Positions 26,918 to 36,542 of a stretch of 64,000 nt of DNA are shown here, piece after piece. A program made the translations under genes and the position numbers. The notes beneath the pieces are model-generated. The model was given only the letters and a program-made list of their open reading frames with translations. It ran no database searches and was not told the DNA's origin. Numbering within the stretch: the first letter of the stretch is position 1; each line of letters starts with the position of its first letter. The DNA is from an uncultured Granulosicoccus sp. (GTDB taxonomy: Bacteria > Pseudomonadota > Gammaproteobacteria > Granulosicoccales > Granulosicoccaceae), in NCBI GenBank assembly GCA_937991945.1, contig CALKLO010000003.1, forward strand, positions 1 to 64,000, read 5' to 3'.

Positions 26918-29494
26918 ATGTCAGCTCAACCCAGCTCGGGACAGGGACAGCGCAGAATCACCCTATGGGGGCTTCTGGGTTTTTTCTGTACGCTGCTATT
27001 CCTCGTTTGGTTTCTGCATTGGAGTGATGCTACTCACAAGGTAGATCGCCTACTGCATGACAATTGGGTGCGTTCGTATCAGCGCGACGTGCCCAGCGAC
27101 GTGGTCATTGCCGCCATAGATTCGGTTAGCTTGTCAGAGCTAGGCCGTTGGCCGTGGCCGCGAGACATCCAAGCTCAGCTATTCGAACAGCTTAAATTGC
27201 TCGAGGTTCGAGCTATTGTCGTAGATTTACTCTACGTAGAGCCTTCGACAGACGCTGAAGATACCCGCTTGGCAGAAGCGGTGGGGTCGCACGATATTTC
27301 CATCTTGCCAATTTTGACGGAAGGTGGACGAGCACGTGTGGCTAGCGAATCCCTGCCAATCCCGCAAATCACACGAGAAGTGACCGATTTGGGGCATATA
27401 TTTTTACCTATCGATGACGATGGCATTGTTCGTCGAGTGTTCCTTAAAGCAGGATTCAGTCAGGCGCACTGGCCGGCTTTATCCATGGCAGCTTTGCAGG
27501 CTTTGGGCGAGATGCCTGAGGTTATGCCAGGGCTTGTCGAGACGCACGAAAGTCGAGAAGGGCAGTGGGTTGAAACCCATGAAATAATGATTCCGTTTTT
27601 TGGCTCCACGGGTGCGTTTAAACGTGTGTCTGCCGTGGATATCATTAAAGGCGATGCGAAGAAGCAAGATTTAGCCGGAAAAATCGTGTTCATCGGTATG
27701 ACCACAACCGGGTTGGGCGATGTGGTTCCGACACCTGTCTCGGCATTAGATCAACCCGTGCCTGGGGTGGAAATTCACGCCAATATATTTTCAGCGCTCA
27801 GAGACGGAAGTCAGGTGGTTAACGCGCCTCGCAACACCAGTCTTGTCGTCGCATTCATCTTGTTGCCACTGATGTTGTTGCTGTATTCGCGCACACCACC
27901 TCAGTGGGGTTTTATCTCGGCAGTCGTGGGTGCCAGTGTCCCTGTCATATTGAGTTTTGTTTTGTATCGTTACGGCAGGCTTTGGTATGCACCGCTCGCA
28001 GCGAGCGTGCCTGTGCTCATCAGTTATCTGTTCTGGAGTTGGCACCGGTTAGCCTACATCAACCGGTTTTTAGAAAGAGAGCAGGCCAAAATTGCGCCTC
28101 ACATTCCTCGTCGTGATTCGCAAAGTAATATATTGCTTGCTAGTTTTTTTACCACAGCAGCCCGTCATTTGCCGCTGCGTGGCTGGCGCTTTCATTCCGG
28201 TGAAGAACACTTTGCGGGCGGCACCGGTATTCCTGATCAGCGTGTTGAAGGTTCGGAAGGTGCTTGGCGACACCGAAACGGTGTTTATGCTAGAACTTAT
28301 CAAGGGCTAGAGCCTTTGTACATTGAACTCGTGGTCGATGATCCTGAGCACGGGGCGGCTATTACTCGCTATGTCGATACGCTTGCTCGAGTACGATCTC
28401 GTGAGCGCGCTTCGCGGCTTGCAGGTTCCATAGAAAAGTTGCAGACCAATGCGTTAAAGCTCAGTGAGCAAATGGATTGGCTTCGCAGTATTAAAGTGTT
28501 TTCTGAAACGATTCTAGAAGGTAGCCCGACAGGTTTCGGTGTTTGGAATGCGGCAGGCGAGTGCGTCAGAGCCAACCCATTGATTTACAGCATGGTGCCA
28601 AATTTTTCCAAGCGAGCTGATTTTGTTGATTTTCTAAAAGCCGTTGGCCGCCAGTTCGAAGGGGACGAAGATCACGAGCGCTTGCAGCAACTACTGCTCG
28701 ACTGCAAGCCGTGGCAGGTGTCATACAGTCACGCTGATTGTGAGTTGGTGGTTAATTTCAGTGCTGTGGGCGATATCTTGGCCGAACGTTTGATTTGTGC
28801 CAGTGTGTTGGATGTGTCTGATATTCGAACGGCGGAGCGCGCGCGTGCGGAGATGGTTGACTATCTGTCACACGATTTACGCTCTCCGCTAATTTCAGCG
28901 CTGGCATTGCTAGAGGGCGAAAACGATCCTCGCATCGAGCAAAACATACAGCACAGTCTCACTATGATGGATGACTTGCTTCATGTTGCTCGCGCTGACA
29001 GCTTAACTGAGGCGAAATTTAGACCGTTACTGTTTAACGATGTCATCGATAATTCACTGGATCAAATGCTGCCGCAGGCCAAAAGTCGCGCCATCAAATT
29101 TGAAGTGGATATGTCCGACGATGACCTGTGGGTGGAAGGCGATGCTGCATCGCTTGAGCGCGCAGTCAGCAATATTCTCAGTAACGCCATTAAGTATTCG
29201 CCCGATAGCACCACCATTCAAGTTCGTTTGTATGGTGCCGGTGGAAGTGGCATTCTCATCATCGATGATGAAGGTGTCGGTATAGACCCTGCGATGCTCG
29301 GGCAGTTGTTTGCTCGATTTAAACGCGATGCATCAACCGAATCAGATTTCAAAGGAATCGGTTTGGGTTTGGCGCTTGTGTCGCGGGTTGTGACGTTGCA
29401 CAACGGGCAGGTGGTCGCCAGTAATTTACCTCAAGGCACGCGTATCACGCTGCAACTGCCGTTGGAGGTTGAAGCAGCTGACTCTAACGAGTAG
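26918..29494 (+). CDS. CHASE2-domain sensor histidine kinase
   Basis: 858 residues. After one N-terminal membrane helix (LLGFFCTLLFLVWFL) comes an extracytoplasmic CHASE2 domain (about 45-295; note DSVSLSELGRWPWPRD and KDLAGKIVFIG-like motifs). Three more hydrophobic helices follow (about 305-375). A soluble stretch of unknown fold (about 385-510) and a PAS-like region lead to the kinase core: phospho-accepting H652 in YLSHDLRSPLIS, N box NILSNAIKYSPD, G1 IIDDEGVGIDP and G2 GIGLGLALV. It senses an unidentified periplasmic cue and should phosphorylate D57 of the preceding regulator. Confidence 0.93.
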   Translation: MSAQPSSGQGQRRITLWGLLGFFCTLLFLVWFLHWSDATHKVDRLLHDNWVRSYQRDVPSDVVIAAIDSVSLSELGRWPWPRDIQAQLFEQLKLLEVRAIVVDLLYVEPSTDAEDTRLAEAVGSHDISILPILTEGGRARVASESLPIPQITREVTDLGHIFLPIDDDGIVRRVFLKAGFSQAHWPALSMAALQALGEMPEVMPGLVETHESREGQWVETHEIMIPFFGSTGAFKRVSAVDIIKGDAKKQDLAGKIVFIGMTTTGLGDVVPTPVSALDQPVPGVEIHANIFSALRDGSQVVNAPRNTSLVVAFILLPLMLLLYSRTPPQWGFISAVVGASVPVILSFVLYRYGRLWYAPLAASVPVLISYLFWSWHRLAYINRFLEREQAKIAPHIPRRDSQSNILLASFFTTAARHLPLRGWRFHSGEEHFAGGTGIPDQRVEGSEGAWRHRNGVYARTYQGLEPLYIELVVDDPEHGAAITRYVDTLARVRSRERASRLAGSIEKLQTNALKLSEQMDWLRSIKVFSETILEGSPTGFGVWNAAGECVRANPLIYSMVPNFSKRADFVDFLKAVGRQFEGDEDHERLQQLLLDCKPWQVSYSHADCELVVNFSAVGDILAERLICASVLDVSDIRTAERARAEMVDYLSHDLRSPLISALALLEGENDPRIEQNIQHSLTMMDDLLHVARADSLTEAKFRPLLFNDVIDNSLDQMLPQAKSRAIKFEVDMSDDDLWVEGDAASLERAVSNILSNAIKYSPDSTTIQVRLYGAGGSGILIIDDEGVGIDPAMLGQLFARFKRDASTESDFKGIGLGLALVSRVVTLHNGQVVASNLPQGTRITLQLPLEVEAADSNE

Positions 29495-29516
29495 CTGCCT
29501 CATAACCGTAAAGCGG

Positions 29517-30209
29517 TTAGCTAGGTTTATCGATGATCTCGATATGCCCGTCGTCATAGCCAACGATGAGCTTGTCAGCTGGTCGCATGGCAAACAAGCC
29601 GTTTGTCACAACGCCGGGTATGGCGTTAATGGCCGCTTCCAGTTCCACGGGGTCGGTAATGCTAAACCCGTAACAATCCAAAATGATATTGCCATTGTCG
29701 GTGCGCGCCGCTTCGCGAAATTCTGGGTCGGCGTTTAGTTTGACAATCTCGCGGGCGACATAGCTTCTGGCCATAGGAATGACTTCTATGGGTAGTGGAA
29801 ACTCACCTAGCACATCCACCTGTTTGCTTTGATCAACAATGCAGATAAATTCGCGGCTAGCACTGGCAATTATTTTTTCACGCGTTAATGCTGCTCCACC
29901 GCCTTTAATCAGCTGAAGATTGTTGTTCGATTCGTCAGCGCCATCGATGTACAGTTCGAGTTGCCCCGTCATGTTCAAATCAAGCACTTCGATACCGTGC
30001 TCTTGGAGCTTGGCAGCGGTAGCCTCAGAGCTGGCAACAGCCCCTTTGACCCGCGTGCCAGCGGCAGCCAGAGCGTCAATAAAAATATTGACAGTTGAGC
30101 CTGTGCCGACACCTAAAATGGTGTCGATTTTCACATGCTCGAGTGCTGCTAGCGCAGCTGCGTGTTTACCAGGGTGCATACGAGTTTTTCTGATGGAAAC
30201 CGAGTACAT
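29517..30209 (-). CDS. rpiA: Ribose-5-phosphate isomerase A
   Basis: RpiA interconverts ribose-5-phosphate and ribulose-5-phosphate in the pentose phosphate pathway. 230 residues; motifs [43 protein letters not shown] and the closing [22 protein letters not shown] pattern. An internal ATG ten codons in (30179) gives [10 protein letters not shown] and may be the true start. It is divergent from ilvA across 39 bases, the usual arrangement in gammaproteobacteria. Confidence 0.97.
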   Translation of the reverse strand: MYSVSIRKTRMHPGKHAAALAALEHVKIDTILGVGTGSTVNIFIDALAAAGTRVKGAVASSEATAAKLQEHGIEVLDLNMTGQLELYIDGADESNNNLQLIKGGGAALTREKIIASASREFICIVDQSKQVDVLGEFPLPIEVIPMARSYVAREIVKLNADPEFREAARTDNGNIILDCYGFSITDPVELEAAINAIPGVVTNGLFAMRPADKLIVGYDDGHIEIIDKPS

Positions 30210-30248
30210 TGGTCGGTTCCTAAATAAGCAATCCCGACACGGCCTTTG

Positions 30249-31769
30249 ATGAGCCAGTTACACGACGAGTATATCAAACGCATCCTGTCTGCCCGCGTCT
30301 ATGACGTCTCCATTCAGACCCGTTTGCACGAAGCGCCACAGCTGTCACAGCGTATAGGCAATGAGGTATGGCTGAAGCGAGAGGATGAGCAATCTATCTT
30401 CTCGTTTAAGTGCCGTGGTGCATTTAATCGCATATATAAATTGATGCAAGAACAGGAGGTGCCGGGTGTGGTCGCGGCATCGGCTGGCAATCATGCGCAA
30501 GGGGTCGCACTTGCTGCCAAGAAACTCAACATACCGGCCATTATCGTCATGCCGCAAACCACCCCGAGTATCAAGGTGGACTCAGTCCGAAATTTGGGCG
30601 GCGAAGCTATTTTGCACGGAGACGATTTCGATGCAGCGTTGGCGTATGCAATAGATCTGGGCGATGAGCGTGGGTTTCCGTTTATACATCCGTTTGATGA
30701 TCCCAACACCATTGCAGGTCAAGGCACCGTCGGGGTGGAATTGTGCCAACAGCATCCGGGTCCACTCGACGTTGTTTTTCTGCCCGTCGGTGGCGGTGGG
30801 CTGGCCGCTGGGGTCAGTGCGTACATGAAGTACTTGCGACCCGAAGTCCGTATTGTTGGCGTTGAACCTGTAGATGCAGCCTCCATGCACGATTCATTAC
30901 TCGCGGATGAGCGCGTCACGCTGAGCCAAGTCGGGCTATTTGCTGACGGAGTGGCGGTCAAGCAGGTGGGTAAATACTCGTTTGAGGTGTGTCGTGAGTT
31001 TCTTGACGAGGTCATTTTGGTCACCGTCGATGAAATGTCCAACGCGATAAAAGATATTTTCAATGAAACGCGCACTCTGACAGAGCCTGCTGGTGCCTTG
31101 GCTGTCGCGGGTATGAAGCGTTATGCCCAAGAGCGAGATGTGAAAGGACAAACGTTCATAGCGATTAACACCGGCGCTAATATCAATTTTGATCGGCTAC
31201 GACATGTAGCCGAGCGGGTAGAAATTGGTGAAAACCGTGAAGCCCTTTTGGCTGTGACTATTCCAGAGGAGCCTGGTAGCTTTTTGCGCTTCTGCCACAC
31301 GATTGGCCCTCGTTCGGTAACCGAATTCAATTATCGTTATGCGGATGATGGTGTTGCCAATGTGTTCGCAGGTATTGCGCTACGCGGGGGTGACGAAGAA
31401 CGCACCTCATTGATAGATGAACTTGAAGCGAGCGGTTATAGCGTTTTAGACATGAGTTCAAACGATACGGCTAAGCTGCACCTTCGTCATATGGTGGGTG
31501 GGCATTCCAAGCAGCCATCAGAACGCTTATTCAGGTTTGTCTTTCCTGAGCGGCCTGGCGCACTACTCGGGTTTCTCAGTGCCATGGGAGAGCGTTGGAA
31601 TATTACATTGTTCCATTACCGTAATCATGGTGCCGCTTATAGCCGTGTGCTAGTTGGAATGAGCCTGCCTGATGGTGAAGAGGCGCAACTAGAGGCGTTT
31701 ATCGAGACCTTAGGTTTTAAAGGTGAAGAGGAATCTGACAACGCCGCTTATCAAATGTTTTTACGATAA
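30249..31769 (+). CDS. ilvA: Threonine ammonia-lyase, biosynthetic
   Basis: IlvA converts threonine to 2-oxobutanoate, the first step of isoleucine synthesis, and is feedback-inhibited by isoleucine. The PLP fold spans about 1-320, with the PLP lysine K54 in [10 protein letters not shown] and the glycine loop [10 protein letters not shown]. Two ACT-like regulatory modules are both present ([18 protein letters not shown] and [18 protein letters not shown]), so allosteric control should be intact. ATG at 30249 is preferred over a TTG one codon upstream. 506 residues, normal length. Confidence 0.97.
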   Translation: MSQLHDEYIKRILSARVYDVSIQTRLHEAPQLSQRIGNEVWLKREDEQSIFSFKCRGAFNRIYKLMQEQEVPGVVAASAGNHAQGVALAAKKLNIPAIIVMPQTTPSIKVDSVRNLGGEAILHGDDFDAALAYAIDLGDERGFPFIHPFDDPNTIAGQGTVGVELCQQHPGPLDVVFLPVGGGGLAAGVSAYMKYLRPEVRIVGVEPVDAASMHDSLLADERVTLSQVGLFADGVAVKQVGKYSFEVCREFLDEVILVTVDEMSNAIKDIFNETRTLTEPAGALAVAGMKRYAQERDVKGQTFIAINTGANINFDRLRHVAERVEIGENREALLAVTIPEEPGSFLRFCHTIGPRSVTEFNYRYADDGVANVFAGIALRGGDEERTSLIDELEASGYSVLDMSSNDTAKLHLRHMVGGHSKQPSERLFRFVFPERPGALLGFLSAMGERWNITLFHYRNHGAAYSRVLVGMSLPDGEEAQLEAFIETLGFKGEEESDNAAYQMFLR

Positions 31770-31776
31770 GTCGATA

Positions 31777-32400
31777 TCACGATCGCTTAATAACACGAGA
31801 TTCTGTCACAACCAGATCTAGCGGCACGTCCCACCAATCGGGTAAAACCGTTTCAGTGTGTTGGATTTCGTAAGCCACGCCAATAAGGCGTGGTTTGCGA
31901 GTCGCGTGTTCACGCTTGTGGGCAAACGCGCGGTCATAGTATCCGCCGCCCATACCCATGCGTTGACATTGCGCATCAAAGCCGACTAGTGGAACTAGAA
32001 CAACGTCTAGTTCATGAGGTGCAATGCAGGTTTCGGGTACCCATTCTGGCTCATGGATGCCGTAGCGGTTTTTCACCAGCGCAATATCATCATTGATGCG
32101 GGCGAACACCATCTGATTTTCGGGTTGTACGATGGGGACAAACGTCTCGCAATGGTGTGAACGGGCATACGCTAGGACGCTATCGAGGCGAACCTCGTTG
32201 CCTAGGGCCAAATACCCGGCTATTTTGCAGCTGGGCTCAATCAAGGTTTTTAGCGTAGTGGCTATAGCTTGTGATCGTTCAACAATTTGAGCGTCTGTAA
32301 GCTGGCGTCGTGCAAGCTGCAATGAGGCTCTTAGGGCATCGCGTTGCTGCGAATCTTGGGTATCGGTAGCATCGGTCATGTGGGCAAAAGAGGCCGTCAT
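31777..32400 (-). CDS. ygfA: 5-formyltetrahydrofolate cyclo-ligase
   Basis: Converts 5-formyl-THF to 5,10-methenyl-THF with ATP. 207 residues; the family motif MGMGGGYYDRAFA and the nearby VPLVGFD are clear, with IAGYLALGNEVRLDSVLAYA in the N-terminal half. Position directly downstream of a 6S RNA gene and zapA matches the conserved zapA-ssrS-ygfA block, in which ygfA is transcribed from the 6S promoter. An internal ATG at 32379 is an alternative start. Confidence 0.95.
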   Translation of the reverse strand: MTASFAHMTDATDTQDSQQRDALRASLQLARRQLTDAQIVERSQAIATTLKTLIEPSCKIAGYLALGNEVRLDSVLAYARSHHCETFVPIVQPENQMVFARINDDIALVKNRYGIHEPEWVPETCIAPHELDVVLVPLVGFDAQCQRMGMGGGYYDRAFAHKREHATRKPRLIGVAYEIQHTETVLPDWWDVPLDLVVTESRVIKRS

Positions 32401-32431
32401 GCAGCTTAAAAATGTATGAGTGTATCAACCA

Positions 32432-32612
32432 CGAATACCGTTTTTGGTGTGCTACCTTGAACCAATCGGTTCAGGTGGGGACGGCTGGAACCGTATCAGG
32501 CTTTCCGCCGTAACGGACGTGCACAACAACAGTGACCAGACCATCCCCGGGGTGAGAAATTAGGCTCAAGGGATATACCCAGCCAAATAACAAGCACCGC
32601 AGAAGATACCTG
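32432..32612 (-). ncRNA. ssrS: 6S RNA
   Basis: The 254-base gap between zapA and ygfA holds a sequence that resembles E. coli 6S RNA on the minus strand. Read 5' to 3', it has CCCTTGAGCC near the 5' side (like CCCCTGAGCC) and CACCTGAACCGATTGG followed by TTCAAGG near the 3' side (like the CACCTTGAACC..GGTTCAAGG hairpin). 6S RNA mimics an open promoter and binds sigma-70 RNA polymerase in stationary phase. Ends are approximate; the identification rests on these motifs and the conserved location. Confidence 0.85.
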
Positions 32613-32654
32613 ATCAGCCTAGCATGTTCGGCTAATTAGGGGATTAAATGGCGG

Positions 32655-33017
32655 TTAGTCTTCGAGTTCGATCGTTGTTTTTTCGACCGGGGCCTCAGGC
32701 TCTGCTAACAGATCATCCAGTTGGGTGTTTAGGGTGTCCAGACGCGACTTAACGGCTGCATCACCGCCTTCTTGGGATCGGGACTTCAACAGGGCGTTGG
32801 CGGTATTGATGGCCGTAACAATGGCAATCTTTTCAATGCTGGAGCTGGTGTTTCTGCGGCGCAGGTCCCGCATAGATTGGTCAATGTAGGCTGCAGCTTG
32901 CAGCAGGTCGTCTTCTTCACCGGGTTTGCAGGCAATTTGGACTTCTTTATCGAGGATGCGCAATCGGGCAGGGCGACTGCCTTTGGATTCTGTCTGGCGT
33001 TTATCGGTTTTGTTCAT
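32655..33017 (-). CDS. zapA: Cell division protein ZapA
   Basis: ZapA bundles FtsZ filaments at the division site. 120 residues, starting with the FtsZ-binding N-terminal domain (LRILDKEVQIACKPGEEDDLLQAAAYIDQSMRDL) and continuing with the helix IEKIAIVTAINTANALLKSR and a C-terminal coiled coil. The ATG overlaps the stop of the upstream small coiled-coil gene by 4 bases, indicating translational coupling. 6S RNA follows downstream. Confidence 0.95.
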   Translation of the reverse strand: MNKTDKRQTESKGSRPARLRILDKEVQIACKPGEEDDLLQAAAYIDQSMRDLRRRNTSSSIEKIAIVTAINTANALLKSRSQEGGDAAVKSRLDTLNTQLDDLLAEPEAPVEKTTIELED

Positions 33018-33241
33018 TGACCAGCCTCCAGTGATTTAAGTCGGACGATCATTTGCTCCACTTTGCTGCGGGCGGTCTCATTTTTCTCAATAAGGCGCGC
33101 GCGCTCCTCAACCAGCGAGGCTTGCTGCTGCTTTAGGGATTGATTTTCGAGTCTCAACTGTGAACAGAGTGACGCGACTTCTTGCAACCGAGATTCGAGT
33201 GCATCGAATTCTTCATGCATGTTGGTACCACTCATGGACAA
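33014..33241 (-). CDS. Small coiled-coil protein (TIGR02449 / ZapB-like)
   Basis: A 75-residue protein almost entirely predicted coiled coil (heptads through LESRLQEVASLCSQLRLENQ and LVEERARLIEKNETARSKV). It belongs to the short family found just upstream of zapA in many gammaproteobacteria, with sequence style similar to ZapB. Coupled to zapA by an ATGA overlap, so a division-related role is likely but not shown. Confidence 0.85.
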   Translation of the reverse strand: MSMSGTNMHEEFDALESRLQEVASLCSQLRLENQSLKQQQASLVEERARLIEKNETARSKVEQMIVRLKSLEAGQ

Positions 33242-33309
33242 GGACCGCTAGTTGGGTAGTCAGCATTGTATACTTCACAGCTATATATCTGACGACTAGC
33301 TTATAACTT

Positions 33310-33912
33310 GTGACCCCTACCAATCAATCCATAAGTGATGCATTGGAGCGGCTAAATATGCCGCTACCTCTGTCCGAAGTGCACGGCCTGTGCTGTGGGC
33401 TATTGTGCTCAATGTCAAGTACTGCGGCTAAAACCCGCTGGTTTACCGAAATGCTTGATGCCGCACAGATTAGTTCTGATGCTGTCGCCTCAAAAGCCGC
33501 TCAACTTAAAACCTTAGATGACTGGTTTATGGCGACCCTGACTTCGCTAAATGACGCTGATCTAGAATTCGCTCCAGCGATGCCTGATGAAACATTGCCC
33601 GTTAGTATCAGAAATAGGGCGTTAGGTGATTTTTGTGGGGGTTTTACTTACGGTCTGGGTCTTGCGTTAAGTAAGCGAGGGGAGAAGCCTTTACCCTCAG
33701 ATACACGAGAAATCATTGAGGACTTTCAAGCGATTGAGTCTGCCGATATTGATGAGCCTTATTCGCCTAAGGGGGTCATTAGTAGTAGCGATGACATCGA
33801 GCAGCAGGAAGTCACGTATAACGAGCTACTGGAGTATGTGCGGGTGGGTGTGTTACTGATTCTTGAAGAGCTTCGGCCGATTACACCGGTAGCGCAGGTG
33901 AAACCATCGTGA
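33310..33912 (+). CDS. ygfB: UPF0149 family protein YgfB
   Basis: A 200-residue protein of the YgfB/YecA group. The N-terminal motif LSEVHGLCCGLLCS and the mid-protein FCGGFTYGLGLA are characteristic, as is the acidic end with EVTYNELLEYVRVGVLLILEEL. Translation starts at GTG. It precedes pepP with a 4-base overlap, as in the widely conserved ygfB-pepP-ubiH cluster. The molecular role of the family is poorly defined. Confidence 0.93.
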   Translation: MTPTNQSISDALERLNMPLPLSEVHGLCCGLLCSMSSTAAKTRWFTEMLDAAQISSDAVASKAAQLKTLDDWFMATLTSLNDADLEFAPAMPDETLPVSIRNRALGDFCGGFTYGLGLALSKRGEKPLPSDTREIIEDFQAIESADIDEPYSPKGVISSSDDIEQQEVTYNELLEYVRVGVLLILEELRPITPVAQVKPS

Positions 33913-35249
33913 TTAAAGGACTAAGCCGCACAACACGTTTCCCCAAATCAATCGCCACTGAGCTAAAGCGTCGCCGCCGTGCCTTGATGCGCATTATGGG
34001 TGACAAATCCATTGCACTGATTCCAGCCGCACGCGCATCAGTGAGAAGTAACGATACCGAGTATCCGTATCGTGCTGACAGCAATATGCTGTATCTGAGT
34101 GGTTTTGATGAGCCTGAGGCGCTGTTGGTATTGATACCCAACAGACGGCAAGGGCAATACATCATGTTTTGCCGTGAGCGAGATCCTTTGCAAGAAACCT
34201 GGCATGGCAGGCGTTTGGGTGTCGAGGATGCACCCGATGCGCTAGGCGCTGACGATGCATTCCCTATTGGCGATATCGATGACATCCTGCCTGGATTACT
34301 AGAGAACAAGCAGTCCGTATTCCACACCCTAGGTAAAGACCAAGGTTTTGATGCGCGCGTACTGGGTTGGTTGAGTAAGGCACGTTCAAGTCGCCGAAGT
34401 GACGGCGGTGACCCCGATGCCTTTATATCGTTGGATTACCATCTGCATGAAATGCGAGTGCATAAAAGCCGGACAGAAATAGCATTGATGCGCAAAGCTG
34501 CCAGCGTCAGTGCCGCTGCGCATTCGCGGGCTATGCGTGAATGCAAGCCCGGAATGCATGAATACCAGTTAGAGGCTGAGCTTATTGCTGAGTACACGGC
34601 TAACCGAGCCTCTCATGCGTTTGCGCCGATCGTCGGTGGAGGCGAAAACGGTTGCATTTTGCACTACACAGAAAACGACGACGTGCTTGTCGATAAGGAA
34701 TTAGTACTGATCGATTCAGGCGCTGAACTATCCGGCTATGCCGGTGATATCACACGTACATTTCCAGTCAATGGTGTTTTCACTGAGGCTCAAAAAACAG
34801 TTTACAACATTGTTTTAGAAGCTCAGCTTGCCGCCATCGAGGCTGCGCGCGTTGGAAACCATTGGAATGATCCGCATGAGGCGGCCGTTAAGGTGTTAAC
34901 CCGAGGGTTACGCGATATCGGCGTGTTAAAAGGGAAGTTGCCGGCGCTCATTAAAGAGGAAGCCTACAAGCCTTACTACATGCACCGCACGGGTCATTGG
35001 CTGGGTATCGATGTGCATGACGTGGGTGAGTATCGCCTCAACGGTGAATGGCGCGCCTTGGAGCCTGGCATGGTGTTAACGGTTGAGCCAGGCTTGTATT
35101 TAGGCAGCTCTCGCAAAATACCAAAGCCGTACAGAAATATTGGTATTCGTATTGAAGACGATATCGTCGTCACGGCAAAAGGGCCTGAAGTCATGACATC
35201 GGGCGTACCGAAAACGATTGACGACATAGAATCGTTCATGCGCCAATGA
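33909..35249 (+). CDS. pepP: Xaa-Pro aminopeptidase
   Basis: PepP (446 residues, GTG start) is a dimetal pita-bread aminopeptidase removing N-terminal residues next to proline. The N-terminal domain has the family motif FPYR-like YPYRADSNMLYLSGF; the catalytic domain shows metal ligands in DSGAELSGYAGDITRTFP, the His in HRTGHWLGIDVHDVG, and two Glu in LTVEPGLYL and GIRIEDDIVV. Overlaps ygfB upstream and ubiH downstream by 4 bases each. Confidence 0.96.
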   Translation: MIKGLSRTTRFPKSIATELKRRRRALMRIMGDKSIALIPAARASVRSNDTEYPYRADSNMLYLSGFDEPEALLVLIPNRRQGQYIMFCRERDPLQETWHGRRLGVEDAPDALGADDAFPIGDIDDILPGLLENKQSVFHTLGKDQGFDARVLGWLSKARSSRRSDGGDPDAFISLDYHLHEMRVHKSRTEIALMRKAASVSAAAHSRAMRECKPGMHEYQLEAELIAEYTANRASHAFAPIVGGGENGCILHYTENDDVLVDKELVLIDSGAELSGYAGDITRTFPVNGVFTEAQKTVYNIVLEAQLAAIEAARVGNHWNDPHEAAVKVLTRGLRDIGVLKGKLPALIKEEAYKPYYMHRTGHWLGIDVHDVGEYRLNGEWRALEPGMVLTVEPGLYLGSSRKIPKPYRNIGIRIEDDIVVTAKGPEVMTSGVPKTIDDIESFMRQ

Positions 35250-36508
35250 GTAAAAAACAACACCAAGCGGTTGTGACTGATACGGTCGATGTCGACATCG
35301 CTGTTGTGGGTGCTGGTTTGGTGGGGCTGCCGCTTGCGCTTGCGCTAAACGCCCAAGGTTGGGTGGTAGCACTGATTGATGCAGCGGCTGAGCCTGTGGG
35401 TGCTTGTGAAAGTGCCTCTGCGAGTAGCTTCGTAAGCGATACTGCACTGAATGATTTTGAGTCGCAAGCGTTAAAGCAGCGGTGCACGGCACTGAATTCA
35501 GGGACACAGCAATGGTTAGTGGCGCAGGGACTTTGGCAGAGTGTTGCCGGTGATGCATGCCCTATAAAAAAAGTGAATGTGTCGCACAAAGGCTATTTTG
35601 GAGCCACCCGTTTAAGTGCTGATGAGTTGAGTATTGAGGCACTCGGATACGTTGTTAATAACGCCGCTTATGTCCAACAGCTAAACGCTGTGTGTGCCAA
35701 TACTACGGTAAAGCGTTTCTACAATACGCGTGTTAATGGTGTGTCTCATTTAAGCGATGCCGTACAGCTAAGCGTAGAAGGTGCGCCCAACATACGCGCA
35801 AAATTACTCATTGCAGCCGATGGCATTACATCGGTAGTGAGAGACTCAACCGGTATAGCAACCTCGCTGGTCGACTACGAACAAGCAGCTGTGTTGGGCA
35901 TGATAAAGCTCGACTCGCCACATGAAGGCGTTGCCCATGAACGGTTTACTCCCAGTGGGCCCCTAGCGTTACTGCCAAGACCCGGTCTGTTCATGAACTT
36001 TGTGGATTGTATTGATCCTCATGAACAAACAGATATCGAGGCTATGAGTGATGCTGCTTATTTGCAGCGATTACAAACACGATTTGGTTATCGACTCGGT
36101 CGCTTTAGTCAGCTGGGTCCACGCTTTGTTACGCCTTTATTACGCATAGAATCTAATGCTCAAACAGCCACTAGAACAGTGCTTCTGGGTAATGCCATGC
36201 GACTGTTACACCCCGTTGGTGGGCAGGGATACAATTTAGCTATTCGCGATGTTGATGCGTTGGTCAAGCGATTGAGTACTGAGCTGGCTAAGGATCCTGG
36301 CGATGAAGAATTGTTGACGGCGTTCGCGGCACAACGCCAGCGAGATCAAAAGTCGATAGTACGGTTGACCGATTTATTAGCCAAGGGGTTCAGAGGTAGA
36401 GCGTCTATTCCGGGCCACCTACGCTCGGGTGCCTTGTTGGGGTTAGATGCCATCGCGCCGCTGCGAAAACGGTTTGCGGCCAAAACAATGGGGATCACGG
36501 ATTTGTGA
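35246..36508 (+). CDS. ubiH: UbiH/UbiI-family FAD monooxygenase (ubiquinone biosynthesis)
   Basis: A 420-residue flavin hydroxylase of the UbiH/UbiF/UbiI group, which adds a hydroxyl group to the ubiquinone ring. The FAD-binding GxGxxG is in IAVVGAGLVGLPLALAL; LLIAADGITSVVRDSTG is the DG motif; VLLGNAMRLLHPVGGQGYNLAIRDV is the conserved C-terminal FAD motif. It sits directly after pepP, the usual place of ubiH, though the second monooxygenase gene (ubiI) is not next to it. Which ring carbon it hydroxylates is inferred from position. Confidence 0.9.
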   Translation: MSKKQHQAVVTDTVDVDIAVVGAGLVGLPLALALNAQGWVVALIDAAAEPVGACESASASSFVSDTALNDFESQALKQRCTALNSGTQQWLVAQGLWQSVAGDACPIKKVNVSHKGYFGATRLSADELSIEALGYVVNNAAYVQQLNAVCANTTVKRFYNTRVNGVSHLSDAVQLSVEGAPNIRAKLLIAADGITSVVRDSTGIATSLVDYEQAAVLGMIKLDSPHEGVAHERFTPSGPLALLPRPGLFMNFVDCIDPHEQTDIEAMSDAAYLQRLQTRFGYRLGRFSQLGPRFVTPLLRIESNAQTATRTVLLGNAMRLLHPVGGQGYNLAIRDVDALVKRLSTELAKDPGDEELLTAFAAQRQRDQKSIVRLTDLLAKGFRGRASIPGHLRSGALLGLDAIAPLRKRFAAKTMGITDL

Positions 36509-36542
36509 TAACCCAGAGTGCCGCTATTCCGATGTCAGTCGG

